Positions 33,171 through 42,534 of a DNA stretch of 64,000 nt are shown piece by piece. Source of the stretch: Paenibacillus endoradicis (GTDB lineage Bacteria; Bacillota; Bacilli; Paenibacillales; Paenibacillaceae); assembly GCF_024721975.1 (NCBI RefSeq), contig NZ_JANQBB010000004.1, forward strand, positions 62,001-126,000, given 5' to 3'. A model generated the notes under the pieces. That model made no database searches and was not told the DNA's origin. It saw only the letters and a program-made list of their open reading frames with translations. How positions within the stretch are numbered: the first letter of the stretch is position 1; every line of letters begins with the position of its first letter. Both the position numbers and the translations under genes were made by a program.

Positions 33171-35801
33171 ATGAATTCGAAGCGGGTGCAATATACGGAC
33201 AAGCGGTTTAAGCAAAGGGTATTAAGTTTATTGTTAGTTGTGGTGATGTTATCTAGCGTTGGCCTATTGCCAACTTCCAAGGTTCAGACAGCTGAGGCAG
33301 CAGCAGCTACCGTTACCTCTATGGCTTACTTTTCAGCAGCAGACGGACCTATTATCTCAAAATCCGGGGTTGGAACGGCTAGTTACGGTTTTGTAATGCC
33401 TATTTTCAACGGAGGTTCTGCCAACTGGGGAGATGTGTCCAATGACATAGGTGTGAATGTTAAAGTGAATGGAAATTGGATCAATATTGACAGCGTTGGT
33501 AGCTTTATCTATAACCAGAACTGGGGGCACTGGAGCGACGGGGGTATGAATGGTTATTGGTTCACCCTTTCCACAACGACAGAAATTCAGCTGTTCTCCA
33601 AGGCTAATGGGGTCAAACTTGAATATACTCTTTCATTTCAAAATATAAATAAAACAACGATCAATGCTATGACATCTACACAAGGGTCGCAGATTACAGC
33701 AGGCTTTACAGGTGGAGCAGGCTTTACTTATCCGATGTTCAACAATGATCCAGCTATCCCTTATGAAGCTGTAGCTGATGATTTGAAAGTATATATAAAA
33801 CCTGTAAACAGCGGCACATGGGTTGATCTAGAAAATAACGCAGCTAGTGGCTGGATCTATGATAACAATTTCGGTCAATTCACTGAAGGCGGCGGCGGCT
33901 TCTGGTTTACAGTAACGGAGTCTATGAATGTAAAATTAGAATCTAAAACCTCTTCAGCTAGCGTAGTTTATACAATTAACTTTAACGTACCCGTTAGGAA
34001 TTCATATGTCATTACACCCTATGATGGAACGAACTTTACAGCAGATGACAATGGCGTCGTAGGCATACCTCTACCTAAGATTGACGGGAGTGCGCCGATA
34101 GGTACTGAGCTTGGCAATTATGTATATCAGATTAATATGAACGGACAATGGGTAGATATGGGTAACTCTAGCCAAAGTGAATTTTTATACTCTGGCAGCG
34201 GCTACAATAACATGTCAGATGCCAATCAGTGGGGATATTGGGCTGACTATATCTATGGTCTTTGGTTCCAACCAATTCAGGTGGATATGCAGATTCGTAT
34301 TGGTTATCCGTTAAATGGGCAAGTAGGTGGAAGTATCGGTAGCAATTTCGTCTACTATACATTGATAGGCAATCCAAATGCTCCCCGCCCTGATGTAACT
34401 GATCATGAAGATGTGATGATCGGAACTCCGAGTAATCCAGCCATTGATGGTATGACACTTAACTGGCAGGATGAATTTAACGGTACAGAACTCGATCTGA
34501 ACAAATGGAATTATGAAACAGGTTACTATATTAGTGACGATCCCCATAGCTGGGGTTGGGGGAATGCCGAGTTAGCGCATTATACAAATAGTGATCAAAA
34601 TGTATTTGTACAGGATGGAATGTTGAATATTAGAGCTTTAAACGAGCCAAAATCATTCCCACAAGATCCTAGTCGATATGCACAATATTCTTCTGGTAAG
34701 ATTAACACGAAAGATCATCTTTCTCTCCAATATGGTAGAGTGGACATTCGTGCAAAATTACCTACAGGAAATGGCATTTGGCCGGCGCTTTGGATGCTTC
34801 CGGAAGATTCTGTTTATGGCGCATGGGCAGCATCTGGAGAAATTGATATTATGGAAGCGAAAGGGCGTTTGCCTGGTACTACTAGCGGTGCAATACATTA
34901 TGGCGGACAATGGCCTGTGAATAGATATCTGGCTGGTGAATATCACTTCCCTGAAGAGGAAACCTTCGCAAATGATTTTCATGTATACACATTAATCTGG
35001 GAAGAAGATAACATTAAATGGTATGTAGATGGAAAGTTCTTCTTCAAGGTCACTAATGAACAATGGTATTCCGCAGCCGCACCTAACAATCCAAATGCTC
35101 CTTTTGATGAGCCTTTCTACATTATTATGAATTTAGCTGTCGGCGGGTACTTTGACGGTCTTCTGTCGCCAGATCCATCTGATATCCCTGCAACAATGCA
35201 GGTGGATTATGTGCGCGTGTATAAGGAAAGTGACGGAAATACTGAAAACGTGTCAGTTACAGGTGTAACATTAGATCAGACCACTGCACAGATGGAAGCA
35301 GGTCAAAATTTACAGTTAAATGCTAATGTAGCACCATCTAATGCAACGAATAAGCAGGTAAATTGGGCCGTTTCCAATACCAACGTAGCCTCTGTGAATC
35401 AGGCGGGTATGGTGACGGGAATGACTGCAGGCACGACAACAGTTACGGCTACAACAATCGATGGAAATAAAACTGCCACCGCCACCATAACTGTTCAACC
35501 GGGTGCATCTACGATAATAGTTATCGGTGATGCGGCGCGGGGGCTTAAGAAAGTAGGCGATAACGTGACATTTTATGTGAATGGCGCAACCTTTGCAGAC
35601 TTACACTATAAGTTAAATAACGGTCAGCAGCAGAACGTAGGCATGGTCTCTATAGGAGACGGTAACTATACCTATCCCGTAAATAATTTGCAATTTGGCG
35701 ATACCCTTGAGTACTTCTTTACTTATAATCCAGGGCAAGGGGCGTTGGATAGTCGAACATTTACGTATACACATGGGGTCACTCAAGGAACAACAGAGTA
35801 A
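33171..35801 (+). CDS. Secreted multidomain GH16 beta-1,3-glucanase with BIG2 and CBM56
   Basis: The 876-residue protein has a Sec signal peptide (cleavage near 44). Three related ~110-residue beta-rich modules follow (about 50-160, 165-275, 278-405), each with WGxW/GxFW-type aromatic motifs and presumably carbohydrate-binding. Next come a GH16 domain (about 420-685) with Glu557, Asp559 and Glu562 in GEIDIMEAKG, a BIG2 Ig-like domain (about 690-775), and a C-terminal CBM56-like module (ADLHYKLNNGQQQNV to LEYFFTYNP). It would cleave laminarin or similar beta-1,3-glucans outside the cell, supplying oligosaccharides to the importer at 23349. No SLH or sortase anchor is seen. Confidence 0.95.
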   Translation: MNSKRVQYTDKRFKQRVLSLLLVVVMLSSVGLLPTSKVQTAEAAAATVTSMAYFSAADGPIISKSGVGTASYGFVMPIFNGGSANWGDVSNDIGVNVKVNGNWINIDSVGSFIYNQNWGHWSDGGMNGYWFTLSTTTEIQLFSKANGVKLEYTLSFQNINKTTINAMTSTQGSQITAGFTGGAGFTYPMFNNDPAIPYEAVADDLKVYIKPVNSGTWVDLENNAASGWIYDNNFGQFTEGGGGFWFTVTESMNVKLESKTSSASVVYTINFNVPVRNSYVITPYDGTNFTADDNGVVGIPLPKIDGSAPIGTELGNYVYQINMNGQWVDMGNSSQSEFLYSGSGYNNMSDANQWGYWADYIYGLWFQPIQVDMQIRIGYPLNGQVGGSIGSNFVYYTLIGNPNAPRPDVTDHEDVMIGTPSNPAIDGMTLNWQDEFNGTELDLNKWNYETGYYISDDPHSWGWGNAELAHYTNSDQNVFVQDGMLNIRALNEPKSFPQDPSRYAQYSSGKINTKDHLSLQYGRVDIRAKLPTGNGIWPALWMLPEDSVYGAWAASGEIDIMEAKGRLPGTTSGAIHYGGQWPVNRYLAGEYHFPEEETFANDFHVYTLIWEEDNIKWYVDGKFFFKVTNEQWYSAAAPNNPNAPFDEPFYIIMNLAVGGYFDGLLSPDPSDIPATMQVDYVRVYKESDGNTENVSVTGVTLDQTTAQMEAGQNLQLNANVAPSNATNKQVNWAVSNTNVASVNQAGMVTGMTAGTTTVTATTIDGNKTATATITVQPGASTIIVIGDAARGLKKVGDNVTFYVNGATFADLHYKLNNGQQQNVGMVSIGDGNYTYPVNNLQFGDTLEYFFTYNPGQGALDSRTFTYTHGVTQGTTE

Positions 35802-35815
35802 ATTTGATAAAGAAC

Positions 35816-35856
35816 AGACAAGTTTTCTCTTACAAGAGAGCTTGTCTTCTTTTTTG
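35816..35856 (+). terminator. Terminator of the secreted glucanase gene
   Basis: AGACAAG (35816-35822) pairs with CTTGTCT (35841-35847), with an inner CTCT/AGAG stem, followed by a T-rich tail. Confidence 0.88.
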
Positions 35857-35944
35857 CATTTTTATGAAAAATGAATATAGGCTAATGTAACACGTAATAA
35901 ATCGTTTTTATGAATATACAATAATTAGTGTGAGATATATTTCT

Positions 35945-35995
35945 AAAATATCAGCATTCAATGTAATATTATATCACATTGAATGCTGATATTTT
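35945..35995. repeat. Orphan 20-bp perfect inverted repeat
   Basis: 35945-35964 is exactly complementary to 35976-35995, with an 11-base loop and terminal A and T runs. It follows the glucanase terminator by 90 bases with no gene between, so it may end a small RNA or act as a second terminator. Confidence 0.75.
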
Positions 35996-36033
35996 AATGA
36001 ATTAACGTTTAAAATAAAAATAAATTAAAATCA

Positions 36034-36062
36034 TTGACTAAAAATCATTATTGATGTTATAT
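36034..36062 (+). promoter_or_regulatory. SigA-type promoter of the SLH-amidase gene
   Basis: TTGACT (36034-36039), a 17-base spacer, then TTATAT (36057-36062), about 33 bases before the ATG at 36096. Confidence 0.65.
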
Positions 36063-36095
36063 TTCCTTACATAAATTAAAAGGAGATGAGTCGTA

Positions 36096-39000
36096 ATGAG
36101 TAAATTAAAACGTCTACGTAAAACTAGAAGAAATCATTCTGGTTCTACGCGCTCTGAATATTCAGCAGCAAAAAATAATTGGGGTAAAAAGCAAGTTATA
36201 GCTACTTCCATAGCGTTATCTGTTATTGCTTCGGGAGTAATTCCATTTCAAACAGCTGATGCTTTAACTCGAGTTACTTCAGAAAGTGGCACAGTATGGG
36301 AGATTCATGATAATTTTGCCCCTAGCTTAGACACAGGAAGCTTACGTACAGTCGGTACTACACAAATACAAGGTTTCGGTAATATCTTTGTTAAAGTGTC
36401 ATCACCTTCAGCTTCGCTGATGAATGGTCAAATGATGCGTGGATTTAACATGAAATTCGATGGCGTTAATAGATTCATTTCGACTCAATCTGTAAATCTA
36501 GGAAATGTATTAATTACTCGTGAGGTGTACGTTGATAGAGAGAATAATAGAACTAGATTCTTCGATACATTCACTAATACAAATAAGGAAGCTGTAACGG
36601 TTGATGTATCTTTCGGCGGCTCTTTAGGGTATGGTACTACAACAAATGCTGCACAAGTAAAAGCAACCTCCTCAGACGATCTAGAGGTAACTACGGATGA
36701 TTCTTGGATTGTTGTAGATAGTGATGCTAGAAACAATAAGCCACTAGGTATTGCAGTCGGATCTCCAGATCCATTTGATAACGGATTAACTGGTCTAGGT
36801 AATCAGCAAAAAGATCCATTCACAACACCATTAGCTGAGTCTGGAAATGATGCGAATTTCTATGGTTTCATTAATACTTTAAGTATTGAGCCAGGTGAGT
36901 CAAAATCTCTAGTTAATTATGTGCAAGTTGGAGAAGCTGGTGAAGAAGGGTTAGAAAATATTGTTACTATGCTAGATGAACTTAATAGTCAGCTAGATGT
37001 AACTGGATTAACAAACGCACAGATTCGTTCAATTAGTAACTGGGATATATCTGCTATAGAGGGGATTGATACTGGAGATAAGCTGGTTATTCCAAAGGCT
37101 CCTACAACGAAAGAATTTGTGACTTCATCCTCATATGATGTTACTAATAAATCAATTGTAGACATGCAGCAGGATATGATTAATGGTAAAACTACTTCTG
37201 TAAAAATTACTCAAGCATATTTAGATAGAATCAAGGCATACGATGAGGGTCAATTAGGATTCCATTCATTCCTACATGTATCTAAAACTGCACTTACACA
37301 AGCAAAAGCTGCTGACAACGCTCGTAAAAAAGGTGCAACAGGTGATCTGCTAGGTATACCAATTGCCATAAAAGATATTTATGATACAAAGGATATGCCT
37401 ACTACAGGTGGTACAAAAGCTCTTGAAGGCTGGCAACCTGATTCTGATGCATTCCAGGTTGCTAAGTTAAGAGAAGCTGGAGCTGTAATTATTGGTAAAG
37501 TAAATACTTCTGAGTTTGCTAATAGCGGAAGCTTTAGTGAGAGTGGCTGGATGCAAACATGGAATGCGCTTTATCCATCGAAAACATCTTTTGGCTCAAG
37601 TGGCGGATCAGCAGTATCTGTTGCAGCTGATTTTGCAGCAGCAGCAATGGGATCACAAACAGGAGTGTCTCTATATGCACCAAGTACAGGTGCTAGCTTA
37701 ACTAATTTCCGTGGTACAGACGGTATGGCAAGTACTACTGGTGTATTGCCACTAACTTGGGGACAAGATTATGCAGGCCCAATTGCTAAAACAGTAACAG
37801 ACTTAGCTATTATGTTAAATGCTACAACGGGTACTGATCCACAGGATATTTTTACAGTGACAGCCGATGCAGATAATATGCGTCCAGTTGACTGGAAGGA
37901 ATCTCTAGATGCTAATTCATTGCAAGGTAAGAAAATCGGATATATTCCTGCATCCTTTGTATCTACATTTGCTGATGATGATACTGGACAAGCAGTAATG
38001 GATAAGTTCTCAGAGCTTCAAGCAGCTGGTGCGACAATGGTTGAAATGTCAGCAGTACCATCAGCACCAAGTCGTCCATCAGGTATTAATGGATCTACTG
38101 AAGGTTGGGCACGCTATATTGAGCTTCATAAGGATTTCCCTTACATTGATGGAGCAAGTGTACTAGCTTCAGATAAGGTGCTTATTTATAATCAAAGAGA
38201 ATATAGTACCCCAACTCGTATGACTGAACAGGCTGTACAAGATTATATTAAGTATAGAACTGATTATAAGGAAGTTATTAAAGTTTGGATGGACGAGAAT
38301 GACGTTGATGCCGTTGTTTACGCAGGATTTATTAGTGACGTATATAATAATGACGCAGCTGCTTCTCAATTAAGTTCTGACCGTGGGACGGGCGTATTAA
38401 CATCTACTGTTGGTCTACCTACCGTAGTTGTACCTGTAGGCACGAACGATAGCGGATATTCTATCTCTATGCAACTTGTGGGTAGAGCATGGGATGATGC
38501 AAAAGTTTTAGGTATGGGTTATGCTCTTGAGCAACAAAGTCAAGCTAGACTACATTCAACATTTGTTCCAGCACTTCGATACGTTTCAAGCTCGGTTAAT
38601 CCTGGTCCAATCACAGATAATGAATCAACTGAAGAAGAAACAGTAACACCTCCAGATCAAGGAACCGTTGAACCAACTCCAGTACCAACAACACCTCCAG
38701 ATAAGCCGGAAGTTGTTAGTTTTGTAGATACAACTAATCATTGGGCTAAAGCAAGCATTGACGTTCTCATTGCTGAGGGATTACTAACGGGGTATTCAGA
38801 TGGAACATTCCGTCCAGAGTCAGGTTTGACTCGCGCTGAAGCGATTAAGGTAATTACAACTTACTTTGGACTAGAAGGACAAGTAAGTAGCTTTACAGAT
38901 GTATCTTCAACTCACTGGGCTAATACGTTTATTGGTGCAGCTGCTCAATCAGGCTTGATGAATGGATATAGTGATGGAACATTTCGTCCAGATGAGAAGA

Positions 39001-39236
39001 TGAGTCGTGGTGAATTAGCGGCACTAATCACTAGAGCCTTTAAGTTAACAGGTACCGGAAATACGTCATTCAAAGATGTTAACGGAAATGCATGGTTTTA
39101 TGAATACATTGATGCACTCGCATCCAATAAAATTATTACAGGCTACGCAGACAGTACATTTAAGCCTGAAAAAGATATTACTAGAGCAGAATTTGCAACA
39201 ATTATTGCTAGATTACTAGAAACTGTGAAATCATAG
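36096..39236 (+). CDS. Secreted SLH-anchored amidase-signature protein
   Basis: The 1046-residue protein begins with an extended basic N-region and Sec signal (cleavage near 57). An unrecognised beta-rich domain follows (about 58-330). The amidase-signature domain (about 355-830) has Lys426 (IAIKD), the cis-Ser segment GSSGGS (500-505) and nucleophile Ser525 in GSQTGVS. A Thr/Pro-rich linker and three SLH domains (about 870-1046, with TGYSDGTFRPE-like repeats) come last. SLH domains bind pyruvylated cell-wall polymer, so the enzyme sits on the cell surface. The usual GSDTGGS-(I/V)-R motif is altered (Gln for Asp, Val for Gly, Tyr for Arg), so the substrate is unclear. It is monocistronic. Confidence 0.9.
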   Translation: MSKLKRLRKTRRNHSGSTRSEYSAAKNNWGKKQVIATSIALSVIASGVIPFQTADALTRVTSESGTVWEIHDNFAPSLDTGSLRTVGTTQIQGFGNIFVKVSSPSASLMNGQMMRGFNMKFDGVNRFISTQSVNLGNVLITREVYVDRENNRTRFFDTFTNTNKEAVTVDVSFGGSLGYGTTTNAAQVKATSSDDLEVTTDDSWIVVDSDARNNKPLGIAVGSPDPFDNGLTGLGNQQKDPFTTPLAESGNDANFYGFINTLSIEPGESKSLVNYVQVGEAGEEGLENIVTMLDELNSQLDVTGLTNAQIRSISNWDISAIEGIDTGDKLVIPKAPTTKEFVTSSSYDVTNKSIVDMQQDMINGKTTSVKITQAYLDRIKAYDEGQLGFHSFLHVSKTALTQAKAADNARKKGATGDLLGIPIAIKDIYDTKDMPTTGGTKALEGWQPDSDAFQVAKLREAGAVIIGKVNTSEFANSGSFSESGWMQTWNALYPSKTSFGSSGGSAVSVAADFAAAAMGSQTGVSLYAPSTGASLTNFRGTDGMASTTGVLPLTWGQDYAGPIAKTVTDLAIMLNATTGTDPQDIFTVTADADNMRPVDWKESLDANSLQGKKIGYIPASFVSTFADDDTGQAVMDKFSELQAAGATMVEMSAVPSAPSRPSGINGSTEGWARYIELHKDFPYIDGASVLASDKVLIYNQREYSTPTRMTEQAVQDYIKYRTDYKEVIKVWMDENDVDAVVYAGFISDVYNNDAAASQLSSDRGTGVLTSTVGLPTVVVPVGTNDSGYSISMQLVGRAWDDAKVLGMGYALEQQSQARLHSTFVPALRYVSSSVNPGPITDNESTEEETVTPPDQGTVEPTPVPTTPPDKPEVVSFVDTTNHWAKASIDVLIAEGLLTGYSDGTFRPESGLTRAEAIKVITTYFGLEGQVSSFTDVSSTHWANTFIGAAAQSGLMNGYSDGTFRPDEKMSRGELAALITRAFKLTGTGNTSFKDVNGNAWFYEYIDALASNKIITGYADSTFKPEKDITRAEFATIIARLLETVKS

Positions 39237-39346
39237 ATTTATATTTTTTCTTATAGAGACGAGATAAGATTCACACAAACATAATGAAAATTCATGATTT
39301 TTACCGTCAGAATGATTCAGGGAAATCGTGAAACGTTAGCGCAAAA

Positions 39347-39383
39347 AAGCCTAAACCCTTCTTGTGAAGTAGGGTTTAGGCTT
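39347..39383. terminator. Bidirectional terminator between the amidase and nspC genes
   Basis: AAGCCTAAACCCT (39347-39359) pairs with AGGGTTTAGGCTT (39371-39383); on the minus strand six T follow. Confidence 0.9.
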
Positions 39384-39393
39384 TAATTATTGA

Positions 39394-40521
39394 TTAAGCT
39401 AGTCTCATCTTAAAATCTTGATAGCCAAACTCGCGAACGATGCGGCAATTGCCGTCTTTTTCCTGCAAAGCGATAGCGGGCAGTGGCATGCCGTTGAATG
39501 TGTTGGTTTTAACCATGGAGTAGATCGCCATATCCCCAAACACTAACCGGTCGCCGTTCTTTAAGGGCTGATCGAAGGAGTAGTCTCCGATTACATCGCC
39601 CGTAAGGCAAGTCGGACCACCAAGTCGATAGGTGTAAGGTTTCTCACCGGCTTCGCCCGAACCGAAAAGCGGCGGACGATAAGGCATTTCCAGAACATCT
39701 GGCATATGACATGTAGCCGATGTATCTACGATAGCAATTTCGATGCCGTTCCTATTGATATCTAGAACGGAAGTAACCATATAGCCAGCATTGAGCGCAA
39801 TAGCTTCTCCAGGCTCAATGTAGACTTCCAAGCCGTATTTATTCTGCATGCGTGAAATACAAACTTCGAGCCTTGGGATATCATAGTCTTCTCTAGTAAT
39901 ATGGTGACCACCACCGAAATTGATCCATTCCATTTGGGGTAACCATGTTCCGAACTTGTCTTCGACTGCATCAAGCGTTGTCTCCAAGTCGTCCGAATTC
40001 TGTTGACAAAGGGTATGGAAATGCAGTCCCGAAACGCCTTCAAGTAGATCAGGACGGAAATCTTCTAGCCTCACGCCAAATCTTGAACCTGGTGCACAAG
40101 GATCATAGATCTCATGTCCCTCTTGTGTCGAGCATTCTGGATTAATGCGAACGCCTATTTTTCTACCAGCAGCAAGAGCTTTTGATTTATACTTTTCCAG
40201 CTGGGAGAAGGAATTAAAGATGATATGATCACAAATAGAAATAATTTCATCGATTTCATCTTCACGATAGGCTGGGGCAAAGACATGATTTTCTTTGCCC
40301 ATTTCCTCGTGACCTAGACGCGCTTCATATAAACCACTTGCAGTCGTGCCGCTTAAATATTTTCCAATGAGGGGATACATAGTAGTCATGGAAAAAGCTT
40401 TTTGCGCCAGTATGATTTTAGCTCCCGTACGCTGCATAACACCGCTTAGGATATTCAGGTTTTTTTCGATAAGTGCTTCGTCTACTACAAAACAGGGTGT
40501 CGGTAATTCCTCAAACTTCAT
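39394..40521 (-). CDS. nspC: Carboxynorspermidine/carboxyspermidine decarboxylase
   Basis: ATG 40521, five bases after the end of the upstream synthase stop, begins the conserved MKFEELPTPCFVVDE and gives 375 residues; an upstream in-frame ATG is inside the synthase gene. This PLP fold-III decarboxylase shows the Lys loop ILAQKAFSM (Lys36 region, Schiff base), GLHFHTLCQQ, the glycine-rich FGGGHH and the partner-site Cys in TSATCHMPD. It decarboxylates carboxy(nor)spermidine to (nor)spermidine. Pairing with the dehydrogenase identifies the aspartate-semialdehyde route to polyamines instead of SpeD/SpeE. Confidence 0.93.
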   Translation of the reverse strand: MKFEELPTPCFVVDEALIEKNLNILSGVMQRTGAKIILAQKAFSMTTMYPLIGKYLSGTTASGLYEARLGHEEMGKENHVFAPAYREDEIDEIISICDHIIFNSFSQLEKYKSKALAAGRKIGVRINPECSTQEGHEIYDPCAPGSRFGVRLEDFRPDLLEGVSGLHFHTLCQQNSDDLETTLDAVEDKFGTWLPQMEWINFGGGHHITREDYDIPRLEVCISRMQNKYGLEVYIEPGEAIALNAGYMVTSVLDINRNGIEIAIVDTSATCHMPDVLEMPYRPPLFGSGEAGEKPYTYRLGGPTCLTGDVIGDYSFDQPLKNGDRLVFGDMAIYSMVKTNTFNGMPLPAIALQEKDGNCRIVREFGYQDFKMRLA

Positions 40522-40522
40522 G

Positions 40523-41761
40523 TTAGCGAACCAACTCCGGTTTTTTAGCTTCCTCAGGCAATTCGTCAACCATTACCGGATTAAAATCTTCTACCCATGG
40601 TAGTCCCCATTTGTTTAGCTCTTCCATGAATGGATCTGGATTGAACTCTTCAATATTGAATACGCCTGGTTTATTCCATTTACCAGTCATGACCATTGCA
40701 GCACCGATCATGGCAGGAACGCCAGTTGTATAAGAGATGGCTTGAGAGCCAACTTCTTTATAGCACTCTTGGTGGTCGCAAATATTGTATACATAGTAAG
40801 TTTTGTCTTGACCGTCTTTTTTACCTTTGAAGATACAACCGATGTTCGTCTTACCCACAGTACGAGGTCCAAGGGAAGCCGGGTCTGGAAGTACAGCTTT
40901 CAAGAATTGAAGCGGAATGATTTGTTTTCCTTCGTATTCGATCGGTTCGATGGAAGTCATTCCTACGTTTTCAAGAGCTTTTAAGTGCATAAGATAGCTT
41001 GGTCCGAAAGTCATGAAGAAACGGATACGTTTCAGTCCAGGCATATTTTGTGCAAGAGATTCAAGCTCTTCGTGATACAACAAATACATGTCTTTTTGAC
41101 CGACTTCAGCGAAATTATATTCACGCTTAATTTCCATCGGTTTCGTCTCGATCCATTCTCCGTTTTCCCAGTAGCGTCCATTAGCCGATACTTCACGAAT
41201 GTTGATTTCGGGGTTGAAGTTAGTTGCGAACGGATAGCCGTGATCGCCGCCGTTGCAATCCAAAATATCGATATATTCAATTTCATCAAAATAGTGTTTC
41301 AGTGCATAAGCAGAGAATACGCCAGTTACGCCTGGATCGAATCCGCTACCCAAAAGTGCTGTGATTCCAGCTTTTTCAAAGCGCTCACGGTAATCCCATT
41401 GCCATTTATATTCGAATTTCGCCGTATCTTCTGGCTCATAGTTTGCCGTATCCATATAATTCGTTTTTGTAGCTAGGCAAGCATCCATGATCGTCAAATC
41501 TTGGTAAGGTAGAGCCAGATTCATAACGATATCTGGTTTAACTTCATTGATTAGAGCGATTAGCTCATCTACATTATCCGCATCTACTTGTGCAGTCGTA
41601 ATTTTAGTTTTGCCGCCGTCCAATTTCGCTTTCAGATCATCGCATTTAGATTTCGTGCGACTAGCGATACAGATTTCTTCAAAAACCTCACTGTTTTGAA
41701 CACATTTGTGAATTGCTACTGATGCTACGCCACCGGCGCCAATGACTAGTGCTTTTCCCAT
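40523..41761 (-). CDS. Carboxynorspermidine/carboxyspermidine synthase (saccharopine-dehydrogenase-like)
   Basis: ATG 41761 follows AGGAGA and leads straight into the Rossmann motif KALVIGAGGVASVAIHKC; the result is 412 residues. Further landmarks are NLALPYQDLTIMDACL, GSGFDPGVTGVFSAYA and DCNGGDHGYPFATNFNPEINIREV, all characteristic of CASDH. The enzyme condenses aspartate semialdehyde with putrescine or diaminopropane and reduces the imine with NADPH. It is the first gene of the two-gene operon, and its leader contains an attenuator-like terminator 50 bases before the start. Confidence 0.93.
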   Translation of the reverse strand: MGKALVIGAGGVASVAIHKCVQNSEVFEEICIASRTKSKCDDLKAKLDGGKTKITTAQVDADNVDELIALINEVKPDIVMNLALPYQDLTIMDACLATKTNYMDTANYEPEDTAKFEYKWQWDYRERFEKAGITALLGSGFDPGVTGVFSAYALKHYFDEIEYIDILDCNGGDHGYPFATNFNPEINIREVSANGRYWENGEWIETKPMEIKREYNFAEVGQKDMYLLYHEELESLAQNMPGLKRIRFFMTFGPSYLMHLKALENVGMTSIEPIEYEGKQIIPLQFLKAVLPDPASLGPRTVGKTNIGCIFKGKKDGQDKTYYVYNICDHQECYKEVGSQAISYTTGVPAMIGAAMVMTGKWNKPGVFNIEEFNPDPFMEELNKWGLPWVEDFNPVMVDELPEEAKKPELVR

Positions 41762-41811
41762 TATTTGATCTCCTATCACAAGTGAATTTTTAATAATGTA
41801 AAAACGGCAAC

Positions 41812-41856
41812 AAAAAAAGCAAGCGAAACACGCACGATGCGCACCACACTTGCTTT
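41812..41856 (-). terminator. Attenuator-like terminator in the leader of the polyamine operon
   Basis: On the minus strand AAAGCAAG and CTTGCTTT (positions 41856-41849 and 41823-41816) form a stem with an inner GCGCA/TGCGT helix and are followed by seven T. It lies about 50 bases upstream of the synthase start inside the operon's own leader, so it should act as a conditional terminator. Confidence 0.75.
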
Positions 41857-42034
41857 GATATATATAAATAATTAAGATAGTCCCATTAAATATGACTGGA
41901 CAAACTTCTTGCGTGCTCGTCAGTCATCAAACGTATAGTTTCATGGAAAGGTACTTAATATTCAAATATATCATGTTAGGATCAGAGTCTATATAGCAAA
42001 TAATTACTTTTACCACTCTTATTGACCGTTTCAC

Positions 42035-42228
42035 AAGTTATGTGCATATGCACTGGTTGTAAAGTAACCAACTTATAAAATTTGAGCTTTTAACTCAATC
42101 AATAAGGCAACTAAAGTTGCCATTCGGCATTTGACCGGGCTGTCCGTATGGCCATAACTTCTTGTTAGAAGTGGTCAAAGGTTATCTGCTTGGAAAGATC
42201 CTAAATGCTTTGAATATTAGCTTTCCAA
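42035..42228. other. Cluster of inverted repeats upstream of the polyamine attenuator
   Basis: At least two three-way-junction-like folds can be drawn. AAGTT/AACTT (42035-42074) encloses GTGCAT/ATGCAC and GGTT/AACC hairpins. TTTGACC/GGTCAAA (42130-42179) encloses ACTTCT/AGAAGT. Flanking stems are GGCAAC/GTTGCC (42106-42121) and TTGGAAAG/CTTTCCAA (42190-42228). Either strand could be the RNA; on the minus strand it would precede the attenuator. No known riboswitch consensus was recognised. Confidence 0.45.
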
Positions 42229-42534
42229 ATTTCATTCATTTTCATAATAGCAGGATAGTGCTGAGCCGGCAAGTGATTTTTTTTGGAAAAGAGTAATTTT
42301 TTTTGCAGCGTTGAAAAAGAAATGGAATAAGTAACTATACTCTGACCTTTATTATTATGCTTGAAGAGTCCGTTAAGTTACCGTCAGTAACCAAAAGTTC
42401 AAATATCTCTAACTATGAAATAGCAAATATTCAGTCGTAATTATGTTATTTCTGAGCTACTTATGATACGTTGGATTGTATAATAAGTAGTAGCAAGTTT
42501 TTTGGGGAATAATGAGATAAAAGGAGAGATTGAA

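Noticed and set aside
40985..41476. 163-codon plus-strand frame
   Set aside because: It is antisense to the clearly conserved carboxynorspermidine synthase and lacks a ribosome binding site.
41812..41856. T-box antiterminator before the carboxynorspermidine synthase gene
   Set aside because: A UGGU occurs in the ascending arm of the terminator, but the conserved AGGGUGGNACCGCG sequence and a recognisable Stem I specifier loop are missing.
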